DNA of 64,000 nt from CAVZTX01 sp963778375. GTDB lineage: Bacteria > Chloroflexota > Ktedonobacteria > Ktedonobacterales > Ktedonobacteraceae. Shown in pieces: positions 47,601-56,313 of the stretch (the first letter of the stretch is position 1; every line of letters begins with the position of its first letter). The stretch covers positions 124,001 to 188,000 of the forward strand of contig CAVZTX010000005.1 of NCBI GenBank assembly GCA_963778375.1. Reading direction: 5' to 3'. The notes under the pieces were generated by a model. It saw nothing but the letters and a program-made list of their open reading frames with translations. It searched no databases and had not been told where the DNA came from. The translations under genes and the position numbers were made by a program.

Positions 47601-49095
47601 TTCGTAGTACCTGGGTCCAGGACCGGTACGGAATTGTTCCTTCCTGTTCATAAGCCCGATTCCACGCGACGAACCAACCGCATCTATCGGCTTCCTGGCT
47701 CAATTCTTCGCCCAACCGTGTCTTGCCAATACCTGCTTCGCCCATCAGCAGCAAGAAATGGCAACTTTTGTCCCTGTCAGTCGAGTCAGCTTTGCTATTC
47801 AAGCTATCCGGGAGGCGTATAGCTTCTCTTGCACTATCTGTACCATTGTCAGGTGTCATCTGCTCGATCATTGACAAAAGTCGGTGCATGACATCAAGTT
47901 CTTTATGGCGTCCAATCAGTGGACTCTGGTTGTGACGGCCTAACTGCCTAGCGCTTTCAGGTGATGTTAGCAGCGGAGAAAAGATATCATTCGAGGTAAG
48001 AAGATCTTGCTTTACCGAGATATCGTGCCGAGCTTGCTGTAGTGTCCGTGTGTTTGGGGTGTTATGCAAAGCCGACGCATGTGCTGGTATATGACCCTGC
48101 TTTAGAGCTTCATACAGTTCGCGTGTCTCAGGGAGAGGATCAGCATCATAGTCTCTATGCAGCAGGAGCGTAAGCTGCTGGTAGATGCGCAGAGCTTCCC
48201 CTCTCCGGTCAAGCTGGGTGAGGAGAACCATCAATCGTCTCACAGCAGTTTCGTGAGTAGGATCGGTTACTAGCAGGCGATCAAGCGGCTCTATCGCACT
48301 GGTGATCGCACCTCGCGCCGCTCTCAAATCAGCTAGGTCAAGTAGCAATCCCATCCAGGCACGACGCAGAGCTTCCCGGCGAGGAGCTGCCCATTCTGAA
48401 TACAGCTCTTCAAGCAGATAGTCACCATCATAGAGTAGCGCCGCTTCCTCAAGTATCCGCTCGACCGCTTCTGGATCGGAGAGCGTATTTGCTCTGTTCA
48501 ATAAACCTTCAAATGCTTCGGCATCGACCCAGATTTGTGATGCATCCGCCAGTTTAAGCACATCCCCCTCCAGCCGCAGCATGTGAGATGAGGCTGGTCG
48601 AGCAATTCCCGGCTCAAGTATCTGGCGTAATTCGTGCACTGCTCCATTCAAGCGATTGGCCGCGGTCTCGATATTCAGGTTAGGCCAGAGCGCCTCCATT
48701 GCCTGTTCTCTTCCCAATCGTCGCCCTGGATTGCTCAGAAGACAACCAAGTAATGCCCGTGCCCGGCGACGATGCCATGTCGGGTTATCTACTGGCTGCC
48801 ACTCCTCCCCACTTCTGTATTCTATGCGAAATTGACCAAGCAAATAGACGCGTAGAATCGCTTCCCCTTCCCTCGTTTGTCTATCGCCAACCGCAATACC
48901 TACACCTGCATTCAATGGCTTAGAAGCTTCCTTCTCTACAGGCGCGTCTATGCCAATATATTTGCTAACGGTACGCCCGTTCTCGCTCCAATACGCGTAC
49001 CAGTACGGCCCATGTCCGGCTCCTTCCCTGCATTTGCGACAACGCTGCTTCCCACAGCGTGTAAACTGTTGGCGATACGTAACTTTACTGTTCAT
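44614..49095 (-). CDS. Giant SARP/BTAD-AAA-TPR transcriptional activator with N-terminal Cys module
   Basis: A 1493-residue regulator. Residues 10-50 form a Cys module (Cys14, Cys19, Cys22, then GPYWYAYWSENGRTVSKYIG) resembling DUF6788. Next come an OmpR-type winged helix (80-175, RRRARALLGCLLSNPGRRLG), a bacterial transcriptional activation domain with TPRs (about 190-335), an ATPase with Walker A GEAGIGKT (452-459) and Walker B ILIVLDDLHWTDDSS near 600, and many TPRs to the end (ARGYYRRSLELAERMGDLPN, ALKHLEIALTIFEQHD). Such AfsR-like proteins are DNA-binding activators; target genes unknown. Translational coupling to the O-methyltransferase suggests a related task. Confidence 0.88.
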   Translation of the reverse strand: MNSKVTYRQQFTRCGKQRCRKCREGAGHGPYWYAYWSENGRTVSKYIGIDAPVEKEASKPLNAGVGIAVGDRQTREGEAILRVYLLGQFRIEYRSGEEWQPVDNPTWHRRRARALLGCLLSNPGRRLGREQAMEALWPNLNIETAANRLNGAVHELRQILEPGIARPASSHMLRLEGDVLKLADASQIWVDAEAFEGLLNRANTLSDPEAVERILEEAALLYDGDYLLEELYSEWAAPRREALRRAWMGLLLDLADLRAARGAITSAIEPLDRLLVTDPTHETAVRRLMVLLTQLDRRGEALRIYQQLTLLLHRDYDADPLPETRELYEALKQGHIPAHASALHNTPNTRTLQQARHDISVKQDLLTSNDIFSPLLTSPESARQLGRHNQSPLIGRHKELDVMHRLLSMIEQMTPDNGTDSAREAIRLPDSLNSKADSTDRDKSCHFLLLMGEAGIGKTRLGEELSQEADRCGWFVAWNRAYEQEGTIPYRSWTQVLRTLLQRAPSEFLMSVLGSELNTSNGYETIQTSVSLRPTNNILKRLSVLLPELAANERDAASLSDRLRQSNTGITDSRLHLWEATLGFLSALSRTAPILIVLDDLHWTDDSSLELLAYLARHLEDERVLLVGTCRDAELAPTSNFRGLINDLKREQAIVLLPIQPLTQSQIGSLVAHLPQDVVQSIQTQAGGNPFFAEELARVSEVSDHTSTGSNGEVVFPVRNLFSHDNPKEETFALPGGISSVPALPESIAAVLERRLSRLSSDCQALLGKAAVLGGSFEFHQLLYMTGSSNRLQRLQSQVEVAWTTLPDSESNEDAVLDLLEEALAAGLLTEESKGTHITYHFWHPLIVSHLYERLSAARRAQLHRRAANALLHLHLGREAEVATAITYHLSKGGGDVGQIAHYAEIAGNRAYSLSAYSEAQYYYRQAISALTEGKSTSSLKEGVDPLHLACLLECVAECSKVEGNYEEVRHLYERALDLRNSQRAEISEFQDEAEFQFWRQQEAQIQALIWREIGRAWAATGEYARARQCYIHGKQVMYEAGVTSGAAWACLHLQYGNICRLEGNYEEAHRCAQEALEVLKLAMQEQWVKGDKPRIALAKKSTYPTLETRTARSILGDPLEVGQAHEILGVTEVSIGRFTEALKHLEIALTIFEQHDLVMAMAQTCCNLGAVHSFKAENSIARGYYRRSLELAERMGDLPNMAFVTGNLGDVAARSGDLLEAEEWFKRSLELSEHVNDPEHMSWCNVALATALQDQGNLRGALECIRNALTSARAINSTRCTGFALVALGDLRVTQAISTYTLQLTESNEHVIQDFGDAHVFQDARCKQFLLSAKRALKRALSLEALEVEALTEGQLVLASVYFMLGDVETARQKALQTREAAGEHELTRVLARSHRLLGRILAAQGDYELADRYFEQAIAVFREYEMRLDYARSLHGYGVTLMQRSGPGNEAYSRGLTYLSEAREVFANCKATIDLRWVEWILATSKGKIST

Positions 49096-49245
49096 ATCAT
49101 TCCCTCTCCCCCAGAGAAGGTTATTGATGAAGCTTCAAGGAGACTCTCTATCAATGTAAAGTCTTACAGAAGACATGACTATTATAACCTAAGTCAGGTT
49201 ATCTAAACAATTGGGGGAACGTTGGAGGATACTCTTTTTAGCTAT

Positions 49246-50064
49246 TTACACGCTTAATTCAGCAGCTTGTCTTGCTCTCGCACGTACAATTGGGTCAGCG
49301 TCGCTTTCTAAGCGGCATAACGCTTCCTGCGCACGTCTATTATTCATATGTGCCAGCACCGTACTGATCTTTCGTCGTCGTTCGGGATCAGTATGATCTG
49401 CCCACTCAAGCGCTACCGGCAGCAGGTACGCTACAATCTCTGCATCATCCAACCTCGGTAATTCAGCAAAAATGCTGATGAGCATATCTTGAACATCAGC
49501 ATCTGGATGACTGAGTAGAGGTGCGAGTGGATAAAATATATCATTGCAAGGAAAAGATTCTCGGGTAAATGCCGGATGGGGGTGACGGAAAGGCCAGAAG
49601 CAATCAAACAGGATTTTGAGGTAAGCAAGCAGTTCTTGCGTATCTTTTTTATTATCCGCACTGTGTAGCGCATTTATCGTTGTAACAATTGTCACAAAAA
49701 TATCTTGTGGCTCGGTAACCATTCCAGCCTGCGTCAATGTACGCAACCACCTCGCTGCCTCTAATCGCACTGAAGGAATCGGTGAACGTAGAACCGAGAG
49801 AGTCAGGGCATCAAGTAATCTTTTCCGCTGCAATACTTGTTTTTGATAGGAAAGTTTCCAAAGACGTGTTTGTACAATATTGACAGCTTTTGAAAGTTGC
49901 TGAGGGCTAGTTGTATCCTCAATTTGTATCAGAAGCTCGGAAATTGAAAGTAAGTGCAGGTTGGTAATGGGATGCAGTAAGCTGTTAATGCTACTTTGCA
50001 GGAGGGTAAGAAAGCGGCTAGAATAATTTGACAGCGTTGTCTGAATAGAACGAAGCTGGCTCAC
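49246..50064 (-). CDS. HEAT-repeat-like helical protein
   Basis: A 272-residue all-helical protein with HEAT-like pieces (SPIPSVRLEAARWLRTLTQA, HPDADVQDMLISIFAELPRL and SDADPIVRARARQAAELS at the end). Function unknown; probably a protein-interaction scaffold. GTG start with TAGGAGG upstream. A perfect 14-base palindrome (50122) lies 58 bases before the start. Confidence 0.65.
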   Translation of the reverse strand: MSQLRSIQTTLSNYSSRFLTLLQSSINSLLHPITNLHLLSISELLIQIEDTTSPQQLSKAVNIVQTRLWKLSYQKQVLQRKRLLDALTLSVLRSPIPSVRLEAARWLRTLTQAGMVTEPQDIFVTIVTTINALHSADNKKDTQELLAYLKILFDCFWPFRHPHPAFTRESFPCNDIFYPLAPLLSHPDADVQDMLISIFAELPRLDDAEIVAYLLPVALEWADHTDPERRRKISTVLAHMNNRRAQEALCRLESDADPIVRARARQAAELSV

Positions 50065-50121
50065 GAGTATAGACCTCCTACAAGGTGACGCACTCCGAAA
50101 ACAACCTTCCGTTCAAGATTT

Positions 50122-50135
50122 GTAACAATTGTTAC
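50122..50135. promoter_or_regulatory. Perfect palindrome GTAACAATTGTTAC, possible operator
   Basis: A 14-base perfect palindrome in the AT-rich region upstream of the HEAT-like gene, 58-71 bases before its GTG, flanked by TTTG and TACTATTG. Similar palindromes are binding sites of TetR/MarR-type repressors. A related TGTAACAATTGTCACA lies inside the HEAT gene near 49681. The regulator is not identifiable. Confidence 0.4.
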
Positions 50136-50189
50136 TACTATTGTATATGAGAAAAAAGCTTTTGTCAAGAAAAGAACTTGTCTCTTTCC

Positions 50190-50993
50190 TTATCGACTTT
50201 TTCTACCCTTAAGCAAGATAAAATCGTTGGTGAAGCTATCCAATTGCCCATCTGGGCGCTGCACAACCTCAAAATAGCTGCGAATACGAGCGTCACTCTC
50301 TAATATAAACCGCGCCAGCCGCGCTTTTTCGTCGGCAGTCATTCCAGACCGAGCCGTCCAATCATCGTAGTGGTGAGTTTTACGGAAGTACTCGATGTGC
50401 TCAATAGTCAGTCCTGCCTGCGTAAAGAATGCTTGCCATTCCTCAGTATTACATGATCGACCATGCGAAGGATCGCGCCACTTTTCGACCGTATTATCAA
50501 ACACATCGAGTTCGCGATGGCTCGACGACATACAATCGATCAGCAGAAAAAGTCCGCCCGATTTCAGCACCCGTGCCACTTCTTTAACAAACTGCCCTAT
50601 ATTGGGAAAATGATGCGGAGCAATCCGACAGGTAACACGATCAAAGCTCTCCGCCGGAAACGGCAGTTGTTCCGCATCCGCCACTTGAAACTGTGCATTC
50701 GTAACACCCTGTGACAGCAAGTATTCTCGCGCCTTTTCCAGCATACGCGGTGTCAAATCCGTCACCGTCACCTGTGCCACATACGGTGCAATCGCCAGCG
50801 CCGTATGTCCCCCTCCTGTAGCAACATCAAGTGCCTGCAACCCTGAACTCCACTCACCCAATGCAATCAACCGCTGTAAATCATCTCCCATCCGATGTGA
50901 AAAGCTCGCAACATACCCCTCCGCCGTCCGTGAGAAATAATCCTGTACCTGTGCCTTCTTGTCATTGTCGCTCTGGTGGGGTGTTTGTGTCAT
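50190..50993 (-). CDS. Class I SAM-dependent methyltransferase (UbiE-like)
   Basis: A 267-residue methyltransferase of the UbiE/Methyltransf_11 type. ALDVATGGGHTALAIAPYV is the SAM motif I, VTDLTPRMLEKARE motif II, VADAEQLPFPAESFDRVTCR and KSGGLFLLIDCMS the later motifs. Substrate unknown. Divergent from recD2. Confidence 0.85.
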   Translation of the reverse strand: MTQTPHQSDNDKKAQVQDYFSRTAEGYVASFSHRMGDDLQRLIALGEWSSGLQALDVATGGGHTALAIAPYVAQVTVTDLTPRMLEKAREYLLSQGVTNAQFQVADAEQLPFPAESFDRVTCRIAPHHFPNIGQFVKEVARVLKSGGLFLLIDCMSSSHRELDVFDNTVEKWRDPSHGRSCNTEEWQAFFTQAGLTIEHIEYFRKTHHYDDWTARSGMTADEKARLARFILESDARIRSYFEVVQRPDGQLDSFTNDFILLKGRKSR

Positions 50994-51153
50994 TCAAGGT
51001 ATTCCCTTCTAATCCCATTATCGAAAGGTCTTTATGCTTATATTATAGAACACGATTGAAGTTAAATCTCGACTCCTCTCCCAACTCTGTGCTAAGATAC
51101 CAATTGTCGTTTCCCGTTTCCAACCAATCACCAGATAAACGGAATAACTCAGT

Positions 51154-53448
51154 ATGCCCAAACTTGAAGGCTCCGTAGAGAGCATCGTCTTTCGTAACCA
51201 GGACAACCACTATACCGTCGCCCGCTTTCGACCTAATGATCGAGGGCGGCTCTTTCGCGACGACCTTACCACCATCGTCGGAGCCTTACCAGGCGTCCAT
51301 GTCGGCGAACTCCTGCTGGTTGAAGGCGAGTGGGAGACCGATCCCCGCTATGGCCGTCAACTCCACGTCACCACCTTCACCCAGCGTTTACCCGCCTCCA
51401 CCGAAGGCATGATTCGCTACCTCAGCTCTGGCCTCATCAAAGGAATCGGCCCCAAAAAGGCTGAACGCATCGTAGAGCACTTCGGTGAACAAACCCTCGC
51501 CATCATCGAGCAGCAGCCTGAGCGCTTAAGCGAGATCAAAGGGATCAGCGTCAAGGACCGCGAACAGATTGCCAAATCCTGGGCCGAACAGAGCGAGATC
51601 AAAGAGCTACACCTCTTTTTGCAATCCCACGACGTATCTATGAACCTTGCCACGCGCATCTATAAGCAATACGGCCAGGAATCGATCAAAGTCATCCGTG
51701 AGAATCCCTACCAGTTAGCTCAAGAGGTCATGGGCATTGGCTTTCGCACCGCCGATGAAATCGCCGTAAAATTAGGCTTGCCGCGCGACAGTATAGATCG
51801 CCTGGCAACCGGTCTGAAATATGTGCTCTCACAAGCCGCTAACGACGATGGTCATTGCTTTTTACCCGAAGGTGAACTGCTGCGCCGCGCCTCCGATATA
51901 CTGCAAGCACCCTATGAGTCGCTGGTAGTAGCAATGGAGCAGTTGCGTGGAGAGCGAGACGTCTTCATTGAACCACCTCAGCCCATGCAGTTGGCCTTGC
52001 ATTCTCAACCTACAAATGGCAATGAACCTCCTGCCGATGAAAGCGAGGTCGAATCTACTGAACCGCAGTCTCGCATCTATTACGGACCCTTCTGGCATGC
52101 CGAAAATGGCTCGGCCCGTATCCTGCGCAACTTATTGCATACCTCAAGCAAACTCCCGCCCGTTCCTCAACAGCACTGGGACGCCGTCTTCAACTACCTG
52201 GCCCAAAACCGCAGCATGCACCTCACAGAAAAGCAGCGTGAAGCCGTGCAGATGGCTTACGACAAGAAAATATCCATCCTGACTGGTGGACCCGGCACCG
52301 GCAAATCCACCTCAATCCGTGCTTTACTCATGATATTAAGGAAACGCAAAATCGATGTAGCCCTGGCCGCACCGACCGGACGCGCCGCCAAACGCCTCAC
52401 CGAAGCCACCGGATCGGTAAGCTTCCAGGCTAAAACTCTGCACCGTCTGCTAGAATATGCCCCCGGCGACAACAGCTATGCCCGAAATGAAGACAATCCA
52501 TTGCCATACCAGTTCGTGATCGTCGATGAAGTCTCGATGGTCGATATCCTGCTCTTCTATCACCTTTTGAAGGCCCTGCCGCGTGAAGCGCATTTGCTGC
52601 TGGTTGGTGATGCCGATCAACTTCCCTCTGTAGGCCCAGGCAACGTCCTGCGTGACCTTCTACGCAGCGAAGCTGTGCCCACTGTCCGCTTAACCGAACT
52701 CTTCCGTCAGGCCCAGCAAAGCCAGATCGTCGTCAACGCCCACCGCATCAATGCTGGGCAAATGCCGCATTTGAAGGCCGAGCAGAAAACCGACTTCTAC
52801 TTTCTCGCGGAAGAGGACCCCATCCGTGCTCAGCATATCGTGCTTGATCTCGTTCAGCGCCGCCTGCCATCCCACTTTCACCTCCATCCCACTTCCGACA
52901 TCCAGGTGCTTTCGCCCATGTACAAAGGCCCACTTGGTGTACATAGCCTGAACGAGGAACTGCAAGCACGCCTCAATCCCAAAGCAATTGCGGAACTGGA
53001 ATGGGGTGGTCGTACCCTGCGCGTCGGTGACAAAGTCATGCAGGTCCGTAACAACTACGACAAAGGCGTATTCAATGGCGACGTAGGCTGGATTCGCACC
53101 ATTAATAAGGAGGACTCCACCCTCAAAGTCGAATTTCTAGAAGAAGCCGGGCCACTGCTCGTGAGCTACGAATTTCACGAACTCGATGAACTCGTGCTCG
53201 CCTACGCCATCACCGTCCACAAAAGCCAGGGAAGTGAATATCCCGCCGTAATCGTACCCCTCGTCAATCAACACTATATGCTCCTCCAGCGCAACCTCCT
53301 CTATACAGCCATCACCCGCGCCAAAAAACTTTGCATCCTCGTAGGCCAACCCCGCGCTTTAGAGGTAGCAGTCAAAAATGATCGAGTTGCCTTGCGAAAT
53401 ACGGCGCTAGCAGAGAGGCTGAAAATAGGTTTACCTGCGTTCCAGTGA
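51154..53448 (+). CDS. recD2: RecD2-type ATP-dependent DNA helicase
   Basis: A 764-residue superfamily 1B helicase working without RecBC. It has an OB-like N-terminus, helix-hairpin-helix segments (GLIKGIGPKKAERIVEHFGE and NPYQLAQEVMGIGFRTADEI), Walker A GGPGTGKST (378-386), motif II VIVDEVSMVD, motif III VGDADQLPSVGPGNVLRDL, motif V-like RVGDKVMQVRNNYDKGVFNGD and motif VI VHKSQGSEYPAVIVP. All are intact. Role in DNA repair. A short hairpin terminator follows at 53463. Confidence 0.95.
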   Translation: MPKLEGSVESIVFRNQDNHYTVARFRPNDRGRLFRDDLTTIVGALPGVHVGELLLVEGEWETDPRYGRQLHVTTFTQRLPASTEGMIRYLSSGLIKGIGPKKAERIVEHFGEQTLAIIEQQPERLSEIKGISVKDREQIAKSWAEQSEIKELHLFLQSHDVSMNLATRIYKQYGQESIKVIRENPYQLAQEVMGIGFRTADEIAVKLGLPRDSIDRLATGLKYVLSQAANDDGHCFLPEGELLRRASDILQAPYESLVVAMEQLRGERDVFIEPPQPMQLALHSQPTNGNEPPADESEVESTEPQSRIYYGPFWHAENGSARILRNLLHTSSKLPPVPQQHWDAVFNYLAQNRSMHLTEKQREAVQMAYDKKISILTGGPGTGKSTSIRALLMILRKRKIDVALAAPTGRAAKRLTEATGSVSFQAKTLHRLLEYAPGDNSYARNEDNPLPYQFVIVDEVSMVDILLFYHLLKALPREAHLLLVGDADQLPSVGPGNVLRDLLRSEAVPTVRLTELFRQAQQSQIVVNAHRINAGQMPHLKAEQKTDFYFLAEEDPIRAQHIVLDLVQRRLPSHFHLHPTSDIQVLSPMYKGPLGVHSLNEELQARLNPKAIAELEWGGRTLRVGDKVMQVRNNYDKGVFNGDVGWIRTINKEDSTLKVEFLEEAGPLLVSYEFHELDELVLAYAITVHKSQGSEYPAVIVPLVNQHYMLLQRNLLYTAITRAKKLCILVGQPRALEVAVKNDRVALRNTALAERLKIGLPAFQ

Positions 53449-53462
53449 ATCGTAGGATCCTT

Positions 53463-53484
53463 AAGTGAGGAACTCACTTTTTTC
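53463..53484 (+). terminator. Short hairpin terminator after recD2
   Basis: AAGTGAG-GAA-CTCACTT (53463-53479) followed by TTTTT on the plus strand; 7-base stem. Lies between recD2 and the convergent dinD pseudogene. Confidence 0.65.
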
Positions 53485-53493
53485 ATCTGTCTT

Positions 53494-54352
53494 CTATGAT
53501 TCACCGAATAATGATTGTTGTGGACCCTGCGAGATTTCTTTCTGCTTTCGTTTCTTGCTGGCACGCCGTCGTTCCTCGACCATCTTGCGGATGGATGGAG
53601 CTGGTGGAAGATCTTCGGGCATTGGTGCATTGATGGCTTCGATTGCCTTGCGGACCTGGTCCCCGACAAAGTAGTGCGTTTGGATAGCAGTATCTTCATC
53701 GGAGACATGGTCGTGCCTCAGCTTTTCGTCTGTCTGGACATTCTTGAAATCGATAGCTGAGAGTTCGCCTCGTCCAATGTTGTCAAGGTAGTCCTCATTT
53801 TCAGGAATGTTCTTTTTGACCTTTAGCTCATCCCTCGTGTGGCGATGAAGTCCCAAATATCCAGCATCCATGAAGATGCCGAAGTGTTCGGAGAGCACAC
53901 CTGCACCTTTTGCGGTCTCAGCGAGCAGTTTGAAGCTTTCGGAAACTTTCAGACGTGTTTCCAGGCGCTTCTCTTGCTCCATATGAAGCAGGTGTATTTC
54001 GTGTGCGCGGGTGCTGACTGCGAAATACACCTGGGCGGCAGCGATCTCCGATTTGCGAGGATCGCCGTTCATGGCAATGAGATAGCAGGCGAATCGAGAG
54101 AGATTGTAATCTTTAAGTATCCTGTACTGCGCACCATGGGCCATCGGTGATCGATTTACTGGCGTCAGTAAAATGATGCTCGACGATATTCCCGCTTTCT
54201 ATGCAGCTGTCATTGCCCTTTTAATAGCTACCTTCAAAATTTTGCCACTTCTTACCATATCCTAAGTGCGGCATTAAATCCCTGGCACTCCAGTAGTCCT
54301 CTCCATAGGGATTGGTTTGTTTAATTGAGTCGAAATCTGGCGGTTGGCTCAT
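53494..54352 (-). pseudogene. dinD: DNA-damage-inducible protein D (DinD/BRO-N type), frameshifted
   Basis: A DinD-like gene of about 285 codons. An intact C-terminal frame (54144-53494) starts GAQYRILKDYNLSRFACYLI and continues with AVSTRAHEIHLLHMEQEKR and the rest of the family. The N-terminus is present in another frame from ATG 54352: YWSARDLMPHLGYGKKWQNF, ending in a TAA at 54221. Between 54150 and 54225 at least two more shifts are needed to rejoin the pieces (NIVEHHFTDASKS is readable), and an in-frame TAG lies in one path. So it is decayed. It overlaps the HTH gene by ATGA. Confidence 0.8.
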
Positions 54353-54585
54353 ACGACTTCCTTTCTTTCCTTCTTCCCTCGCTGTGCTACTCTGTATGCT
54401 TCCACTTCAGAGCGATTGTAGAGCTTCGTACGCGCGTCGATCCTCTTAGTAGCAATCTTGTTCGTGTTGCCCAGGCGTCGGACATAGGCGTCTGAAATCT
54501 CATGTCCACTGTTCTCAGTTAAGATTTTGGCTGCCTCGGCTGTGGTGATCCATTCTGCCAATGTGTCCTCTTTTTTTCGAGGCAT
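54349..54585 (-). CDS. Small helix-turn-helix (excisionase-like) protein
   Basis: A 78-residue basic protein with a HTH/excisionase fold: WITTAEAAKILTENSGHEIS, YVRRLGNTNKIATKRIDART and LYNRSEVEAYRVAQRG. It may bind its own promoter, where a GAACAT inverted repeat lies just upstream. It overlaps the dinD start by ATGA, so it probably controls or accompanies dinD. Confidence 0.65.
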   Translation of the reverse strand: MPRKKEDTLAEWITTAEAAKILTENSGHEISDAYVRRLGNTNKIATKRIDARTKLYNRSEVEAYRVAQRGKKERKEVV

Positions 54586-54590
54586 CGCTC

Positions 54591-54657
54591 GAACATCCTT
54601 TCATGTTCACTATCGAATCTTTGGCTTGTAGGAAGTATATACGCTATCGAACATGAA
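54591..54657. promoter_or_regulatory. Clustered GAACAT half-sites upstream of the HTH gene
   Basis: GAACAT (54591-54596) and ATGTTC (54603-54608) form an inverted repeat with a 6-base spacer directly upstream of the HTH start; TTCATGTTC (54600-54608) is also an exact inverted copy of GAACATGAA (54649-54657). A further CGAACAT is at about 54671. It may be an operator for the HTH protein; a LexA-type box (CGAAC-N4-GTTCG) is not actually matched. Confidence 0.45.
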
Positions 54658-54856
54658 TGCAAGAATTTAGCGAACATAGTTTGGCCCTTTAGTATTTTTC
54701 TATGAAGACCTGAACCCCTAAAAAATCCCCTCTTGTCTAATTCCGACCTACGGAGTAGAATATAAATCGGATCAACTTTGTTATCTTTATCAGGAACCAA
54801 CTCAAAAAAGGGTTCCTGGGTCAAGCCATAGCTATTTTGTAAGGAGGACATTGCAA

Positions 54857-55742
54857 ATGTCTGGAACAGAAGCGGCGACCTCGAGCACGAGCGCCACAAG
54901 CGGTTATGTACATCCAGAGGTGTTGGTGGAGACAAGTTGGGTTGCTGACCACCTGAACGACCCCAATATTCGTCTGATTGAAGCTGACGAAGACGTGTTG
55001 TTATATGAAGTCGGCCATCTTCCAGGAGCAGTCAAACTCGACTGGCACGTCGATGTGCAGGACCCCGTCACTCGCGACTTCATCGATGAGCAAGGCTTTG
55101 AGAAACTTATGAGCCGCTGGGGCATCAGCAACGACACAACGATTGTCCTGTATGGCGACCGCAACAACTGGTATGCTACCTATTCATTCTGGCTGTTCAC
55201 GATGTACGGTCAGAAGAACATGAAGATCATGAATGGTGGACGGCAGAAATGGGAAGCCGAAGGCCGTCAACTGAGCAAAGGAGATACCTCATTTCCAGCC
55301 TGCCACCTACCATGCACAGCCAGCAGATGAGTCCATTCGCGCCTACCGTGAAGATGTATCGAATGGGCTGAAGGACTCCAATCGTCGCCTGATCGATGTC
55401 CGTTCACCACAGGAATATACCGGTGAATTGCTGCACATGGTCAATTACCCTCAGGAAGGTGCGCAGCGTGGCGGCCACATTCCCACCGCCAAGAACATAC
55501 CCTGGGCAACAGCAGCCAATTCCGATGGTACCTTCAAGTCCGCCGACGAACTGCGCCAGATCTACGGCGGAAAGGATATCAATCCTGACAACGACGTCGT
55601 TACCTATTGCCGTATCGGTGAGCGTTCCGCCCATACCTGGTTTGTCCTGACCCGTCTCCTCGGCTATCCACAAGTACGTAACTACGATGGCTCATGGACC
55701 GAATGGGGCAACCTCGTCCGCGCTCCCATCGAAAAACCCTAA
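54857..55742 (+). CDS. Two-domain sulfurtransferase (rhodanese), frameshifted
   Basis: Thiosulfate or mercaptopyruvate sulfurtransferase (SseA-like), about 290 residues with two rhodanese domains. First domain, non-catalytic: RLIEADEDVLLYEVGHLPGA and GRQKWEAEGRQLSK. The frame breaks at 55280-55281 by one extra G; removing it gives EIPHFQPATYHAQPADESIR and the catalytic second domain with the loop CRIGERSAHTWF and ends TEWGNLVRAPIEKP. ATG 54857 has AAGGAGG 10 bases upstream. Probably a sequence error or recent decay. It is followed by SufU, so sulfur supply may be linked. Confidence 0.85.
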
Positions 55743-55776
55743 ACATCTAAATTAGGGCAATAGAGCAGACACAACT

Positions 55777-55846
55777 GTCATCCTGAGCAAAGCGAAGGAT
55801 CTGTGGTCTGCCCCCGCGAGAGATCCTTCGCTCCGCTCAGGATGAC
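55777..55846. repeat. Dispersed 26-bp palindromic repeat
   Basis: Arms at 55777-55802 and 55821-55846 are inverted copies of the family built on ATCCTGAGCAAAGCGAAGGATC and AGATCCTTCGCTCCGCTCAG, differing at two or three positions. Lies between the sulfurtransferase and sufU genes. Confidence 0.85.
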
Positions 55847-55920
55847 AATGGCGAGCGGGTATGACAACCTAAAGGCGCTAACTTTGATTACAATCTTTTT
55901 CTCAGAAGGAAAAAATCTGT

Positions 55921-56313
55921 ATGGATCGTCAAGAAGCTATCGAATTTCTAATAGATCACTACGAAAATCCGCGTAACCACGGACCACTGGAGCATTCCGA
56001 TGTAAGTCTGAGTGGCGGTAACCCTGGATGCGCCGATATCATATCAATGCATGCCCGTTTTGATAAAGATGGAAAATTGGAAGCCGTCCATTGGGAAGGC
56101 GAAGGCTGCACAATCAGCCGCGCCGCAGCATCCTACGTCACTGAAATTACCCAGGGAATGACTGCGGAACAAATTGAACACATGAGCTTCGAAGACCTCA
56201 TCGAAGATCTTGGTCGCGAGCTAGTTATGACCCGTCCCACCTGCGCCACCTTAGCACTTGGCACCCTCAAAAAGGGCGTCCATGAATACCAAATGCACAA
56301 AAGGGCCAGATGA
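55921..56313 (+). CDS. sufU: SufU/IscU-type iron-sulfur scaffold
   Basis: A 130-residue scaffold or zinc-dependent sulfur acceptor. The three conserved Cys (Cys37 in GGNPGCAD, Cys63 in GEGCTIS, Cys108 in RPTCATLALGTLKKG) and Asp39 are present, as in SufU, which hands sulfur from SufS to SufBCD. No sufBCDS genes lie in the window. AGAAGGAAAAAATCTGT precedes ATG. Confidence 0.88.
   Translation: MDRQEAIEFLIDHYENPRNHGPLEHSDVSLSGGNPGCADIISMHARFDKDGKLEAVHWEGEGCTISRAAASYVTEITQGMTAEQIEHMSFEDLIEDLGRELVMTRPTCATLALGTLKKGVHEYQMHKRAR

Noticed and set aside
49681..49697. TGTAACAATTGTCACA as a second operator
   Set aside because: Lies inside the HEAT-like coding region and is an imperfect palindrome.
54661..54690. 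LexA box near CGAACATAGTTTGG
   Set aside because: Only one half resembles the CGAAC-N4-GTTCG consensus; the second half does not match.
54519..54935. 138-residue minus-strand frame overlapping the HTH gene and the sulfurtransferase start
   Set aside because: It covers the intergenic AT-rich region and shadows two better genes in another frame.
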